Shown piece by piece: positions 8,397 through 16,951 of a stretch of DNA of 63,574 nt (position 1 is its first letter; each line of letters opens with the position of its first letter). A program made the translations under genes and the position numbers. This stretch comes from Flavobacteriaceae bacterium. GTDB lineage: Bacteria > Bacteroidota > Bacteroidia > Flavobacteriales > Flavobacteriaceae. The notes under the pieces were generated by a model. It did not search any database, was not told the DNA's origin, and saw nothing but the letters and a program-made list of their open reading frames with translations. The stretch lies in NCBI GenBank assembly GCA_028284745.1, contig JANQRC010000032.1:1-63574 (forward strand). The letters are read 5' to 3'.

Positions 8397-9680
8397 ATGT
8401 TACTTATGGAAATTACCCTGATAACTAAAAGGGATTTTAGTACAAAACCCTTTGAGCTTCACAAGATCACTGACGCTGTAATGAAGGCCATGACTGCCGT
8501 TGAAAATGGTCAAATGAAAGACGCTGAGACTATAGCTGGCAAGGTCTACGAAGAATTGTTGGTGCGCAAGCAGCGCGACGAAAAGTACATCCCGACCGTA
8601 GAGCAAGTGCAAGATATCGTAGAGACAAAGTTGATGCAGAGCGAGTTTCAGGACGTAGCAAAGGCCTACATCATCTACCGTAACCAGCAAGCACAGAGCA
8701 GGCAAACGAACATCTTCGAAAAGCGTATCAACCTAAAGCCATACGAGTACCCGCAACTGTACGAATATGTGCCCGCCATAAGACACTCGTACTGGATCCA
8801 CACAGAGTTCAACTTTACCAGTGACATACAAGATTACAAGTCTCGCTTGAACGAGGCGGAAAGAAGCGCCATCAAGAATACGATGTTGGCCATCTCACAG
8901 ATCGAGGTAGCTGTAAAATCATTTTGGGGAGACCTCTACCACCGAATGCCCAAGCCAGAAATTGGGTCAGTGGGTGCCACTTTCGCCGAAAGTGAAGTGC
9001 GTCACCACGACGCTTATTCGCATTTGCTAGAGATCTTAGGACTGAACAAGGAATTTGAGACCTTGAAGAAGAAGCCCGTAATTATGAGACGCGTGCAATA
9101 TCTAGAAAACGCCTTGAAGAATGCCAAGAGTGACGACAATAAGGAATATGCCGAATCTATTTTACTATTCTCACTGTTCATAGAACATGTGTCATTGTTC
9201 TCGCAGTTCTTGATCATCATGGCCTTCAACAAGCACAAGAACATGCTAAAGGGTATCTCGAATGTCGTAGAAGCCACTTCTAAAGAAGAGCAGATCCACG
9301 GAGACTTTGGCATCGATGTGATCAAGATCATCCAAACAGAACGACCAGAGTGGTTCGATGACGACTATAAAGTGATGATCCAAGAGTTGTGCGAGGATGC
9401 TTTCCATGCCGAAAGCAAGATCGTAGATTGGATCTTCGAGGCTGGTGAATTGGACTTCCTGCCCAAAGCAGTGGTAAACGAGTTCATCAAGAACCGATTC
9501 AACAACTCACTAGAGAGCATCGGAATTCAAAAAATATTTGACGTAGACCAGGAAATGCTTGCCAAGACCGAATGGTTCGATGACGAGATCATCGGTACAA
9601 AGCATGGCGATTTCTTCGTGAAGCGTTCCATAAACTATAGTAAAAGAGCACAAAGTATAACTAGCGACGATCTATTCTAA
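8397..9680 (+). CDS. nrdB: Ribonucleotide reductase radical subunit NrdB with N-terminal ATP-cone
   Basis: Small subunit of class I ribonucleotide reductase, which supplies the oxidising equivalent for NDP reduction. Residues about 5-100 form an ATP-cone (ITKRDFSTKPFELHKI...VQDIVETKLM...VAKAYIIYR), normally found on NrdA; here it is on the radical subunit. The ferritin-like domain follows, with likely metal ligands E170, E200, H203, E263, E298 and H301. A Tyr at 207 sits at the usual radical-Tyr spacing (E-x2-H-x3-Y). Characterised flavobacterial relatives of this type are reported to use a manganese cofactor (class Id), which I infer but cannot show here. Start may be ATG 8397 or 8406. nrdA begins one base after the stop. 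Confidence 0.93.
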   Translation: MLLMEITLITKRDFSTKPFELHKITDAVMKAMTAVENGQMKDAETIAGKVYEELLVRKQRDEKYIPTVEQVQDIVETKLMQSEFQDVAKAYIIYRNQQAQSRQTNIFEKRINLKPYEYPQLYEYVPAIRHSYWIHTEFNFTSDIQDYKSRLNEAERSAIKNTMLAISQIEVAVKSFWGDLYHRMPKPEIGSVGATFAESEVRHHDAYSHLLEILGLNKEFETLKKKPVIMRRVQYLENALKNAKSDDNKEYAESILLFSLFIEHVSLFSQFLIIMAFNKHKNMLKGISNVVEATSKEEQIHGDFGIDVIKIIQTERPEWFDDDYKVMIQELCEDAFHAESKIVDWIFEAGELDFLPKAVVNEFIKNRFNNSLESIGIQKIFDVDQEMLAKTEWFDDEIIGTKHGDFFVKRSINYSKRAQSITSDDLF

Positions 9681-9681
9681 A

Positions 9682-11475
9682 ATGAGCAACGACAGACTGA
9701 CCCAACAACAACAGACAACGCAACAAGATTCTACAGCGCAACAACTTGTCAATGCACGCAAAGAGACATTGGCAAAGAACAATGCAACCGGTGAGGCCGG
9801 AGATTTTGCATGGCTAAACGAGTATAGCCGTAAGTTCTTGGCCTCTGGTTACCTCACCGAAGGCGTAACGCCCGAGGGGCGTATCCGTGAGATCGCAGAA
9901 CGTGCTGAACAGATCTTACAAATTCCCGGCTATGCCGATAAGTTCTATAATTATATGTCTGAGGGGTTCTTTTCGTTGGCCTCGCCTGTGTGGTCTAACT
10001 TTGGCAAGCGCCGTGGTCTTCCGATAAGCTGTTTCGGGTCGCATATCGATGACGACATGGGCAACATCCTCTACACGCAATCTGAAGTAGGGATGATGTC
10101 TAAGCTAGGTGGTGGTACTTCTGGTTTCTTCGGGAAGATCCGCCACCGCGGTGCTCCTGTGAAGAACAACGGTGAGGCTTCGGGTGCTGTGCATATCATG
10201 CAGCTATTTGAATCGATGGTAGACGTGGTAAGCCAGGGGTCTGTACGTCGCGGCCGTTTTTCGCCCTACCTGCCTATCGACCATCCAGACATCATGGAGT
10301 TCTTAGAGATTGGTACCGAAGGAAATCCCATTCAACAGCTAACCCATGGTGTCACTGTAAGTAACCAATGGATGCAAGAGATGATCGATGGCGATGTCGA
10401 GAAACGTACCGTTTGGGCTCGTGTGCTTCAGTGTAGAGGCGAAATGGGGTATCCGTATGTGTTCTTCAGCGACAATGCAAACAATGGTAGTGTTGATGCA
10501 TACAAGGATAAGCAACATACGATCTATGCCAGCAACCTATGCACAGAGATCATGTTGCCTTCTAACGACAATTGGTCATTTGTCTGTGTGCTTTCAAGTG
10601 TAAATCTCTTGCATTATGATAAGTGGAAGAACACCGATGCTGTTGAGACCATGGTCTATTTCTTAGATGCAGTGATCACCGAGTTCATCGAAAAATTAGA
10701 AGCGTATCGTGATTCCTCAGATAGAGATGACCGTCAGACCTTCTTGTTCATGGAACGTGCTTACAACTTTGCCAAAGAGAATAGAGCGCTAGGTCTGGGT
10801 GCTTTGGGTTGGCACTCGTTGTTACAGTCCAAAAGAATTGCCTTTGACAGCCAAGAGGCCTATGATCTGAATCATGAGGTCTTTGAGACCATGAAAGCAC
10901 GTTCGTACAAAGCTTCAAAAGAATTGGCAGAAAAATTCGGAGAACCTGAAGTACTAAGAGGCTATGGTAGAAGAAACGCGACGCTGAATGCCATTGCCCC
11001 GACCACTTCTTCTGCCTTTATACTTGGGCAGGTCTCACAAGGCATCGAGCCTATTTGGTCTAATGTGTATGTGAAGGACATCGCAAAGATCAAGGTAACT
11101 ATCAAGAATCCATTCTTGGCAGAGTTGTTGGACGAGAAAGGCCAGAATACGCCCGAAGTCTGGAGAAGCATTCGGGACATGGATGGTTCTGTACAACACT
11201 TGGATTTTTTGACAGAAGAAGAAAAAGTCGTGTTCAAGACCTATTCGGAGCTAGACCAAATGGATATCATCTACCAGGCGGCGGCAAGACAAAACCACAT
11301 TGACCAAGGACAATCGGTGAACATCATTGTACATCCTGATATGCCAACCAAGGAGGTCAATAAGATCCACGTAACCGCATGGAAGTTAGGTTTGAAGTCG
11401 TTGTACTATCAGCACAGTATGAATGCGGCGCAAAAATTCAAACAGAAAAAAGAGTGTGTTAGCTGTGAAGCATAG
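9682..11475 (+). CDS. nrdA: Ribonucleotide reductase catalytic subunit NrdA lacking an ATP-cone
   Basis: Catalytic subunit that reduces NDPs to dNDPs. At 597 residues it is much shorter than the roughly 750-850 of cone-bearing NrdA, and the N-terminus has no ATP-cone, which sits on NrdB instead. Catalytic parts are present: redox pair C117 (PISCFGS) and C302 (FVCVLSSVNL), the NLCTEI motif with thiyl C287 and E289, and the shuttle pair C592/C595 (CVSC) at the extreme C-terminus. It starts one base after the nrdB stop and is followed by a rho-independent terminator, so nrdBA is a two-gene operon in which activity control must act through NrdB. Confidence 0.95.
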   Translation: MSNDRLTQQQQTTQQDSTAQQLVNARKETLAKNNATGEAGDFAWLNEYSRKFLASGYLTEGVTPEGRIREIAERAEQILQIPGYADKFYNYMSEGFFSLASPVWSNFGKRRGLPISCFGSHIDDDMGNILYTQSEVGMMSKLGGGTSGFFGKIRHRGAPVKNNGEASGAVHIMQLFESMVDVVSQGSVRRGRFSPYLPIDHPDIMEFLEIGTEGNPIQQLTHGVTVSNQWMQEMIDGDVEKRTVWARVLQCRGEMGYPYVFFSDNANNGSVDAYKDKQHTIYASNLCTEIMLPSNDNWSFVCVLSSVNLLHYDKWKNTDAVETMVYFLDAVITEFIEKLEAYRDSSDRDDRQTFLFMERAYNFAKENRALGLGALGWHSLLQSKRIAFDSQEAYDLNHEVFETMKARSYKASKELAEKFGEPEVLRGYGRRNATLNAIAPTTSSAFILGQVSQGIEPIWSNVYVKDIAKIKVTIKNPFLAELLDEKGQNTPEVWRSIRDMDGSVQHLDFLTEEEKVVFKTYSELDQMDIIYQAAARQNHIDQGQSVNIIVHPDMPTKEVNKIHVTAWKLGLKSLYYQHSMNAAQKFKQKKECVSCEA

Positions 11476-11516
11476 TAGCACAGTTTATTAGTTTTAATAC
11501 TAGAAAAGTAGAAAAG

Positions 11517-11541
11517 GGCGCTAGAAAGTAGCGTCTTTTTT
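11517..11541 (+). terminator. Rho-independent terminator of nrdBA
   Basis: GGCGCTA, a five-base loop and TAGCGTC form a seven-pair stem with one G-U, followed by six T. It lies 41 bp after the nrdA stop. Confidence 0.75.
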
Positions 11542-11548
11542 GTTGGTG

Positions 11549-12115
11549 TCATGTAGTCTGCTCAGCGACCCTCTCCAATTCGGCATACCAATCTTCACCA
11601 TATTTTCTGATCAATGCCTCCTTCACAAATCTATAGACAGGCACTTGCAGCTCCTTGCCTAAGGAACACGCATCGTCACAGATCTGCCATTTGTGATAAT
11701 TGACTGCAGAAAATTGTGAATATTCCTTGACCCTGATCGGATACAAGTGGCAAGAGATGGGTTTTCTCCAATCAATACTGCCTTGATCATATGCTTGCTC
11801 GATCCCGCACTTGGCAGTTCCCTTTTCGTCAAAGACCACATAAGCACACTCTTGATCTTCTACCAAAGGTGTCTCCAGGCCTTTGTCTAAACCGATGACA
11901 GAGGTGCCCTGCGCTTCAATGGCTCTTATACCTTCGTCCCTTAGAAAAGGTCTCACTTCAGGATAGATCCCCTCAAGAATTCTCGTCTCTTCTTCACAAA
12001 GTGGCGCACCTCCTGCACCTTCCACACAGCAAGCACCTTTACAGGCCGAGAGGTTACAGACAAACTCCTTTTCTAGGATGTCGTCGGAAACGATGGTCTT
12101 CCCAATTTGAAACAT
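11549..12115 (-). CDS. DUF3109 family cysteine-rich protein
   Basis: A 188-residue cytoplasmic protein of the DUF3109 (YkgJ-like) group. Cysteines cluster as [21 protein letters not shown] near residue 19, with more at [25 protein letters not shown] and CDDAC, the pattern of a family that probably binds zinc or an iron-sulfur cluster. The SCHLYPIR segment is a family hallmark. The reaction is unknown. Its 3' end faces the nrdA terminator; upstream lies a terminator belonging to a broken lipoprotein gene, so it is probably a single-gene unit. Confidence 0.85.
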   Translation of the reverse strand: MFQIGKTIVSDDILEKEFVCNLSACKGACCVEGAGGAPLCEEETRILEGIYPEVRPFLRDEGIRAIEAQGTSVIGLDKGLETPLVEDQECAYVVFDEKGTAKCGIEQAYDQGSIDWRKPISCHLYPIRVKEYSQFSAVNYHKWQICDDACSLGKELQVPVYRFVKEALIRKYGEDWYAELERVAEQTT

Positions 12116-12183
12116 GGCGCTAAAATATGACTATTTTTCAATGGGCTTGTCTGTTACAAATGGAACAAACAAAGGTCATAAAC

Positions 12184-12206
12184 AAAAAAAGAGGCCATTG
12201 CCTCCT
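12184..12206 (-). terminator. Rho-independent terminator after the small lipoprotein pseudogene
   Basis: On the minus strand GGAGGC, AATG, GCCTC and a run of seven T make a compact hairpin terminator. It lies between the lipoprotein pseudogene and the DUF3109 gene, both on the minus strand. Confidence 0.75.
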
Positions 12207-12232
12207 TTCTTCAATTCTTACTTTGAACCTTT

Positions 12233-12485
12233 TTAGTTACAAGTAGCTCCGGCTTGCTCAAGGGCAGCAATGAACTCATCAAAGGAAAGGCCGTCCAAGC
12301 TTTGAGTATCAGATTCGCCATCTACTGTTAAAGTAACAGTACCATCTCCATTGTCACAAAACTCAGTAGGCACGACAGTTCCTAGAAGGTCGATCTCACA
12401 AGTTTCACAGGTTTGTGTGTCTCCGTCATCATCGTTAGAACATGACCATAGCCAAAGCTGTTAGGGTTAAAAATAAGTTTTTCAT
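12233..12485 (-). pseudogene. Small lipoprotein gene with a frameshift in its signal peptide
   Basis: From ATG 12485 the frame reads MKNLFLTLTALAMVMF then stops. A shift of one base just before the stop opens the frame SCSNDDDGDTQTCETC...VTLTVDGESDTQSLDGLSFDEFIAALEQAGATCN, which ends at TAA 12233-12235 followed by a good terminator. Joined, the two pieces make a normal lipoprotein signal peptide, a lipobox Cys and a roughly 65-residue acidic mature part with CxxC. The shift falls just before the lipobox (about 12440-12450). It is either a real inactivation or a sequencing error; no start in the downstream frame could rescue secretion. Function unknown. Confidence 0.7.
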
Positions 12486-12666
12486 GGTTTTTATTTTAAA
12501 TTACTTAACAACGATACTGCTAAAGCCATCCTGTCGCAAAAAAAAGTTGTGTAAGTAGAACAAAGCATTGTGAATCTGCAGAATAAGAAAAAACTACTAC
12601 TGGAGCGTTTTGAGTTCGCATAGTTTTTCATTGAAAAAAAGTGATGCCCAATTATAGAAACAAATG

Positions 12667-12674
12667 TACATTTG
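12667..12674 (+). promoter_or_regulatory. Candidate -7 element for marC
   Basis: TACATTTG matches TAnnTTTG and lies 25 bp before the marC ATG at 12700. The -33 region is not convincing. Its position also argues for the 12700 start rather than 12664. Confidence 0.4.
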
Positions 12675-12699
12675 CCGCAAATTTCAAAACCCCTATAAA

Positions 12700-13284
12700 A
12701 TGAACTTCAATTTCAAAGAGATATTCACCGCCTTCATGGTGCTTTTTGCGGTCATTGACATCGTGGGCAACATCCCGATAATTATTGACCTACGTAAAAA
12801 AGTGGGACATATTCAATCGGAAAAAGCCACATTGGTCGCTGGTCTTATCATGACATTGTTCCTTTTTGTTGGAAAGAGCATTCTGAACTTGATCGGCATT
12901 GATGTGAACTCGTTTGCCGTCGCTGGTGCCTTCATCCTTTTCTTCATTGCATTGGAAATGATCCTGGGTATCACCTTGTACAAAGATGATGAAGGTGGGT
13001 CTATTGCGGCCTCAGTATTTCCATTGGCATTTCCGTTGATCGCTGGGCCAGGAACCTTGACGACGCTACTTTCGCTACGCGCTGAATTCTATATCGAGAA
13101 TATCATCGTGGCCGTTTTAGCCAATATGTTGGTCATCTACATCGTCTTGAAGACCTCAGCACGGATCGAGCGTATCATCGGACCCAATGGCATTAAGATC
13201 GTACGTAAAGTTTTTGGCGTAATTTTGTTGGCCATCGCAGTGAAGCTCTTCACGGCGAACATTCAACAACTATTGAGCTCATGA
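12700..13284 (+). CDS. MarC family integral membrane protein
   Basis: Polytopic inner-membrane protein of the MarC/NAAT family, about 194 residues from ATG 12700 (MNFNFKEIFTAFMVLFAVIDIVGNIPI). Family features are the FAVIDIVGNIPII segment in the first helix, ALEMILGI, and SVFPLAFPLIAGPGTLTTLL, the conserved GPG loop. About six hydrophobic segments are visible. Some relatives have been linked to amino-acid or drug export but the physiological role is unsettled. It overlaps the next gene by four bases (ATGA), so marC, the 69-residue membrane protein and the FAD oxidoreductase gene form an overlapping operon. Confidence 0.88.
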   Translation: MNFNFKEIFTAFMVLFAVIDIVGNIPIIIDLRKKVGHIQSEKATLVAGLIMTLFLFVGKSILNLIGIDVNSFAVAGAFILFFIALEMILGITLYKDDEGGSIAASVFPLAFPLIAGPGTLTTLLSLRAEFYIENIIVAVLANMLVIYIVLKTSARIERIIGPNGIKIVRKVFGVILLAIAVKLFTANIQQLLSS

Positions 13285-13490
13285 AAATATTCAGGTTAAT
13301 ATTGGGGCTATTGGCATTGCTGCTGATCGTATTCAACGTAACCAAGCTGGATTACGAAAATCCCTTTGAAGGCGATAGCATGGTCGCGGTCATCTGTATC
13401 GTTGCCGCACTTTGTGCCTTGTTGCTCGTTCTAATTCTGAACACTTCCAAACGCATTCAACAAAAACTCAAAGAGAAAAAAGATGTTTGA
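13281..13490 (+). CDS. Small two-helix membrane protein
   Basis: A 69-residue protein with two hydrophobic segments (residues about 3-20 and 34-54) and a basic tail (KRIQQKLKEKKDV). The start overlaps the marC stop as ATGA, and the end overlaps the start of the FAD oxidoreductase gene by eight bases, so it is tightly coupled to both. I recognise no family beyond a small hypothetical seen beside marC. It may assist one of its neighbours in the inner membrane, an inference from context only. Confidence 0.75.
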   Translation: MKIFRLILGLLALLLIVFNVTKLDYENPFEGDSMVAVICIVAALCALLLVLILNTSKRIQQKLKEKKDV

Positions 13491-14088
13491 TGCCTTGATC
13501 ATTGGTGGTGGTGCTGCAGGCATGCAATGTGCATTGGTTATAGGGTCTGCCAAGCAGAAAGCGTATGCCGAAGGCAAGAAAACAGGCATCATACTACACC
13601 AAAAAGCCTCCCACTTACGATCTGCCTTGTTCAACAATGCATTAGGCATTGTTCCTGGTACTACTGGAATGGATATCCTAGAAAGCGGGAAAGCGCAACT
13701 TGCCGGACAATATCCGCATGTCGTTCAGATCGAAAAGGAAAAAGTATTGGAAGTTTCGGGCCAAGCCGAAAACTTTACAGTAGTGACCAACAAGAACATG
13801 TATCGAGCCAAGCTCATCGTCATCGCTTTGGGCTATACCGATCTGTTTCGGATCAAAGGGCTGGAAGAATACGTCGCCCCGCATCCTCGTGCCGCCGTAG
13901 AAAAGGAGCGCATTTGGTTGAAGAATGAAGACCACCTCGTTACAGAAGGCATTTATGTCGCTGGAACGTTAGCTGGTTGGCGCAGCCAATTACACATTGC
14001 TGCAGGCAGCGGCGCTCAGGTGGCCACAGACATCCTTACGCTTTGGAATGATGGGAACCATGCCAAGGTGCATGATAAATTAGGCTGA
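13483..14088 (+). CDS. FAD-dependent pyridine-nucleotide oxidoreductase, thioredoxin-reductase-like
   Basis: A 201-residue flavoprotein with the N-terminal dinucleotide motif DALIIGGGAAGMQCALVIG, a central ALGYTDLF segment, and a C-terminal GIYVAGTLAGWRSQLHIAAGSGAQVATDIL that matches the FAD-binding end of thioredoxin-reductase-like proteins. It has no CxxC redox pair and is shorter than true thioredoxin reductases (about 310), apparently lacking the NADPH domain, so its electron donor is unclear. It ends an overlapping operon with marC. The last 65 or so codons occur again at 16600-16796 as a truncated copy. Confidence 0.82.
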   Translation: MFDALIIGGGAAGMQCALVIGSAKQKAYAEGKKTGIILHQKASHLRSALFNNALGIVPGTTGMDILESGKAQLAGQYPHVVQIEKEKVLEVSGQAENFTVVTNKNMYRAKLIVIALGYTDLFRIKGLEEYVAPHPRAAVEKERIWLKNEDHLVTEGIYVAGTLAGWRSQLHIAAGSGAQVATDILTLWNDGNHAKVHDKLG

Positions 14089-14123
14089 TACAAATAGTAA
14101 TTGTTTTAGGTTTTGTGAAAGCT

Positions 14124-14264
14124 TCAAAATATCTTGTCAAAGATTTTTATATATCTCTCTTTGCCATTGTCGATCACCTTACCTATCACCCTATCTCTCT
14201 CGTCGTAAATATTTAAGATCTTGATATCGTGATTTTCCTTCGCTAGAAAATGATGGTTTTTCAT
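14124..14264 (-). CDS. Possible 46-residue protein
   Basis: An ATG-to-TGA frame on the minus strand in the gap after the FAD oxidoreductase gene encodes a balanced, charged peptide (MKNHHFLAKENHDIKI...DERDRVIGKVIDNGKERYIKIFDKIF). The composition, with alternating beta-like hydrophobics, looks protein-like and not like random AT-rich sequence. I recognise no family. It is convergent with the FAD gene and divergent from the TPR-AraC regulator. The rest of the 14089-14521 gap shows nothing I can assign. Confidence 0.4.
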   Translation of the reverse strand: MKNHHFLAKENHDIKILNIYDERDRVIGKVIDNGKERYIKIFDKIF

Positions 14265-14521
14265 ACGTTTAATGTTTGTTGAAATATCTTTAGTAAGCTT
14301 GAAATTTATTTAACTTGAAATTCAAGATCTAATAGTCTTTATTATATTGTGGATGATTTAATACTTTGAAGTCCAAAGGTAGCCTGCAAGTCCTTTTATT
14401 TCTAATGTTGCTTTATGCAGTATCCGTAATGCATCAAAGAAAATTGAATATGCTTGAAGATCAGATACATAGATCGTATTGTGAAATATGCTTTTTATAT
14501 AAAGCACGAAAATATACACCG

Positions 14522-16237
14522 ATGGCCTTGGGGGCAGTAAAAGGAATACTTCTATCCACTCTATTTGTATTTGGCAATTATACGGCCTCTGCCCAAACAT
14601 ATGAGTTGGATCAGCATAACTTAGAAAAACTCCATTTCTTCACTTATAAGAATCCTGATAGCATTCTACACTATGCCGAAAGACTTAAAAGATCAAAGAA
14701 TTATTGCACTCGGTTAAAGGCAAAATTGTTTGACTCAAAGGCTCATTATGATAAGAAAGACTTCAGAACATCTAGAAACATCGCATCAAAAGTGATTGAA
14801 GAAATCTCTGCTGCTCGGACCGATTCTTGCAATTTCACAAAATTAAAGTTCACACACGGGAACACCTGCAAAGAATGCCTTGCATACACTTGGTTTGGTG
14901 CTTACACCAGACTTTTTTATACCTCTAAGAATTTGAAGGAATATGAGAAGGCCCTAGATTATCTTATAGAACTAAAAAGAGCACTTGAGAATCTTCCCAT
15001 AAAGAATCTTTTTTATTACAAGTCTAAGATCGGCACCGATCTTAGCCATGCTCTTTTGAAAATAGAGCTCGGAAACTATAAGGAAGCCATAAACGTCCTC
15101 AAAGAAGCTGAAAGACAAATAGGCTCAATCATAGTGGCTATGAATGACAGTATTTTCTTTGTGAGGAAGCATCTTACTTTACAAGAAACCAGTCTTAATA
15201 ATGCCATAGGTGATGCCTACCTTGGCCTTCATGATGAGAGCCGTATTGAGAGTTATATTGATTCTGCTTCCCTTTACTACAAAAAGGCATACAACGTTTC
15301 TATTACCTTTCCTCATCTTGATTCGGAATCCTTTTATCAAATGCGAAATATTGATGTGCTCGTTCGAAAGGAAGACCATGAGCTAGCATTGTTCAATCTC
15401 AACAGGTACGATTCTATCTTTAGTTCGATGCCCACTCACACAGCAACAGCTTATTACTATAGAGCCATTATCCACAGGCATCTAAAAAATTATGACTCTG
15501 CGATCCATTTTTCGAAAAAATCCCTAAAACATCATAAAATCTCTGACCTACATAACAATCACTTGATCTCAACTTACGACAACTTGGCCAATAGCTATCT
15601 TGCCATTGGAGTCTCAGATAGCGCCCTGAGATATTCGAACCTCACACTTAACAAGGTCAAAGAGCTCGAGAAAAGAAAACAGCGTGCTGGCATAAAGTTT
15701 CATTCACTCACACTTGAAGAAATCGAGCAGCTCAACAGCGCCTTAAAAAAGGCTCGAAAAGATTCGCGGTCTACAAAATATATTTTGGCCTTGCTACTTT
15801 TTGCAAGTATCCTCGCCTCCTTTGTCTATACGAGAAGAATCCCTTCATCCAAAGACCGAAAAAGAAATATCGACGGAAAGAAAGCTTCAAAGATCTTAGA
15901 AGACTTGACCAAGTTCGAAAAGACCACCTTATATCTAGATGACGCATTCGATATTAAAACACTAGCCGATCACCTCGACACAAACACCACCTATCTATCG
16001 ATCGTTATCAACGACCATAAAAAACAGACCTTCAAACAATACCTGTCAAATCTGAGAATCAATTATGTCATGTCTAAATTGAAGCATGATAAGAAGTTCT
16101 CCAAATATTCCATTGAAGGCATTGCCAAAGAAGTAGGGTATAAAAATGCATCAGCCTTTACAAGAGCCTTCAAAAATCACACAGGAGTTACGCCCTCAAA
16201 ATACATTAGACATAACTCGAAGAAGGGTGTGCAATAG
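14522..16237 (+). CDS. TPR-containing AraC family regulator
   Basis: About 571 residues from ATG 14522, which places a signal-like segment first (MALGAVKGILLSTLFVFGNYTASA); the frame is open back to 14366 but that extension is less likely. TPR-like repeats fill most of the N-terminal half, probably outside the cytoplasm. A single membrane helix (YILALLLFASILASFVY) follows, then a C-terminal AraC-type double helix-turn-helix ending FTRAFKNHTGVTPSKYI. This is the same layout as the gene at 33809. Such proteins likely sense something in the periplasm and bind DNA directly from the membrane. Target genes are unknown; the SusCD locus downstream is a candidate. Confidence 0.8.
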   Translation: MALGAVKGILLSTLFVFGNYTASAQTYELDQHNLEKLHFFTYKNPDSILHYAERLKRSKNYCTRLKAKLFDSKAHYDKKDFRTSRNIASKVIEEISAARTDSCNFTKLKFTHGNTCKECLAYTWFGAYTRLFYTSKNLKEYEKALDYLIELKRALENLPIKNLFYYKSKIGTDLSHALLKIELGNYKEAINVLKEAERQIGSIIVAMNDSIFFVRKHLTLQETSLNNAIGDAYLGLHDESRIESYIDSASLYYKKAYNVSITFPHLDSESFYQMRNIDVLVRKEDHELALFNLNRYDSIFSSMPTHTATAYYYRAIIHRHLKNYDSAIHFSKKSLKHHKISDLHNNHLISTYDNLANSYLAIGVSDSALRYSNLTLNKVKELEKRKQRAGIKFHSLTLEEIEQLNSALKKARKDSRSTKYILALLLFASILASFVYTRRIPSSKDRKRNIDGKKASKILEDLTKFEKTTLYLDDAFDIKTLADHLDTNTTYLSIVINDHKKQTFKQYLSNLRINYVMSKLKHDKKFSKYSIEGIAKEVGYKNASAFTRAFKNHTGVTPSKYIRHNSKKGVQ

Positions 16238-16414
16238 GGCAAGGGTATTTCTAATCCAAAAGAACGCATCCTGACCTTCTCCCCAATGAGAAGGAGTTGC
16301 CAACAGAAAAGTAAACCTCCTTGGGGCGAGCCTACGAGGTATTCGTTGGAAATCAAGTTTTGATTTCGAGGCAAGCCTCGGAGCACTTAAATCCCGATCA
16401 TCGAGCAAAAAACC
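16238..16414. repeat. Hairpin-rich intergenic repeat block
   Basis: Three dyads lie close together: CTTCTCC/GGAG-type around 16275-16300, GAAATCAA-gtt-TTGATTTC at 16349-16367, and CGAGGC-aa-GCCTCG at 16367-16380. The first resembles the CTCCC/GGGAG element found inside hemD (53297-53337) and after hupE (28021-28045). The block lies directly before the fused gene fragments, so it may mark a recombination-prone site. Open frames across it look like chance. Confidence 0.5.
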
Positions 16415-16603
16415 TCAATCCACCAACTCGTCATTCTCCAATCGACTCAATTCCTTCACTTTCTCGATCATCTCATCGCCTTCATTCAGCACTTGCTCAT
16501 AGGCATTGGTGCCATAGAGCTGCTGTGCTACGATCGCCTTGATCAGCTTTTTGAGCTTGGGCTTATAGTACCCGAACTGGATCTCTAGTCCGCGATCTTG
16601 TGC
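16415..16603 (-). pseudogene. 3' fragment of an S41 peptidase (ctpA) gene
   Basis: Encodes the last 62 or so residues of a CtpA protein (AQDRGLEIQFGYYKPKLKKL ... LSRLENDELVD) and its stop at 16415. The full homologue is at 25886-27484 and differs in this stretch at only four residues (F/Y, K/E, A/E, A/V) but at many synonymous sites. It has no catalytic part and no start. At 16600-16603 it is joined through GTGC to the FAD oxidoreductase fragment on the other strand. Confidence 0.88.
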
Positions 16604-16796
16604 CGCCGTAGAAAAGGAGCGTATTTGGTTTAAGAATGAAGACCATCTGGTTACAGAAGGCATCTATGTTGCTGGAACTTTGGCTGGTTGGCGTAGCCAA
16701 CTACACATTGCTGCAGGCAGTGGCGCTCAGGTGGCCACAGACATCCTTACGCTGTGGAATGATGGAAAACATGCCAAGGTGCATGATAAGATATGA
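16600..16796 (+). pseudogene. 3' fragment of the FAD oxidoreductase gene
   Basis: Encodes AAVEKERIWFKNEDHLVTEG ... NDGKHAKVHDKI, matching the end of the gene at 13483-14088 with about two substitutions plus a changed last residue. I count about 13 silent differences. It lacks the FAD Rossmann start and has no start codon of its own. It begins exactly where the ctpA fragment ends. Its stop at 16794-16796 is followed by AT-rich sequence leading to the ELWxxDGT gene. Confidence 0.88.
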
Positions 16797-16951
16797 TCGA
16801 TGATTCCTCAAAAAAATACACTCTTCAAGTAATTTTTCTTATGATTTTATATTTATTTATAATAATTCTAAATAAATGGCTTTTCCCTGCTTTTATTCAA
16901 GCCATTTACATAATTTTGTTCTATCAATTAGTTCAATTAATAGTAAATGTC

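Noticed and set aside
8078..8705. Minus-strand frames upstream of and inside nrdB
   Set aside because: No recognisable family and poor composition; the 8063-8396 gap is better left as a leader region.
13483..14088. A true thioredoxin reductase
   Set aside because: It lacks a CxxC pair and is about 100 residues too short.
16177..16542. Several 69-73-codon frames over the hairpin block
   Set aside because: They run through palindromic repeats and across the ctpA fragment in wrong frames.
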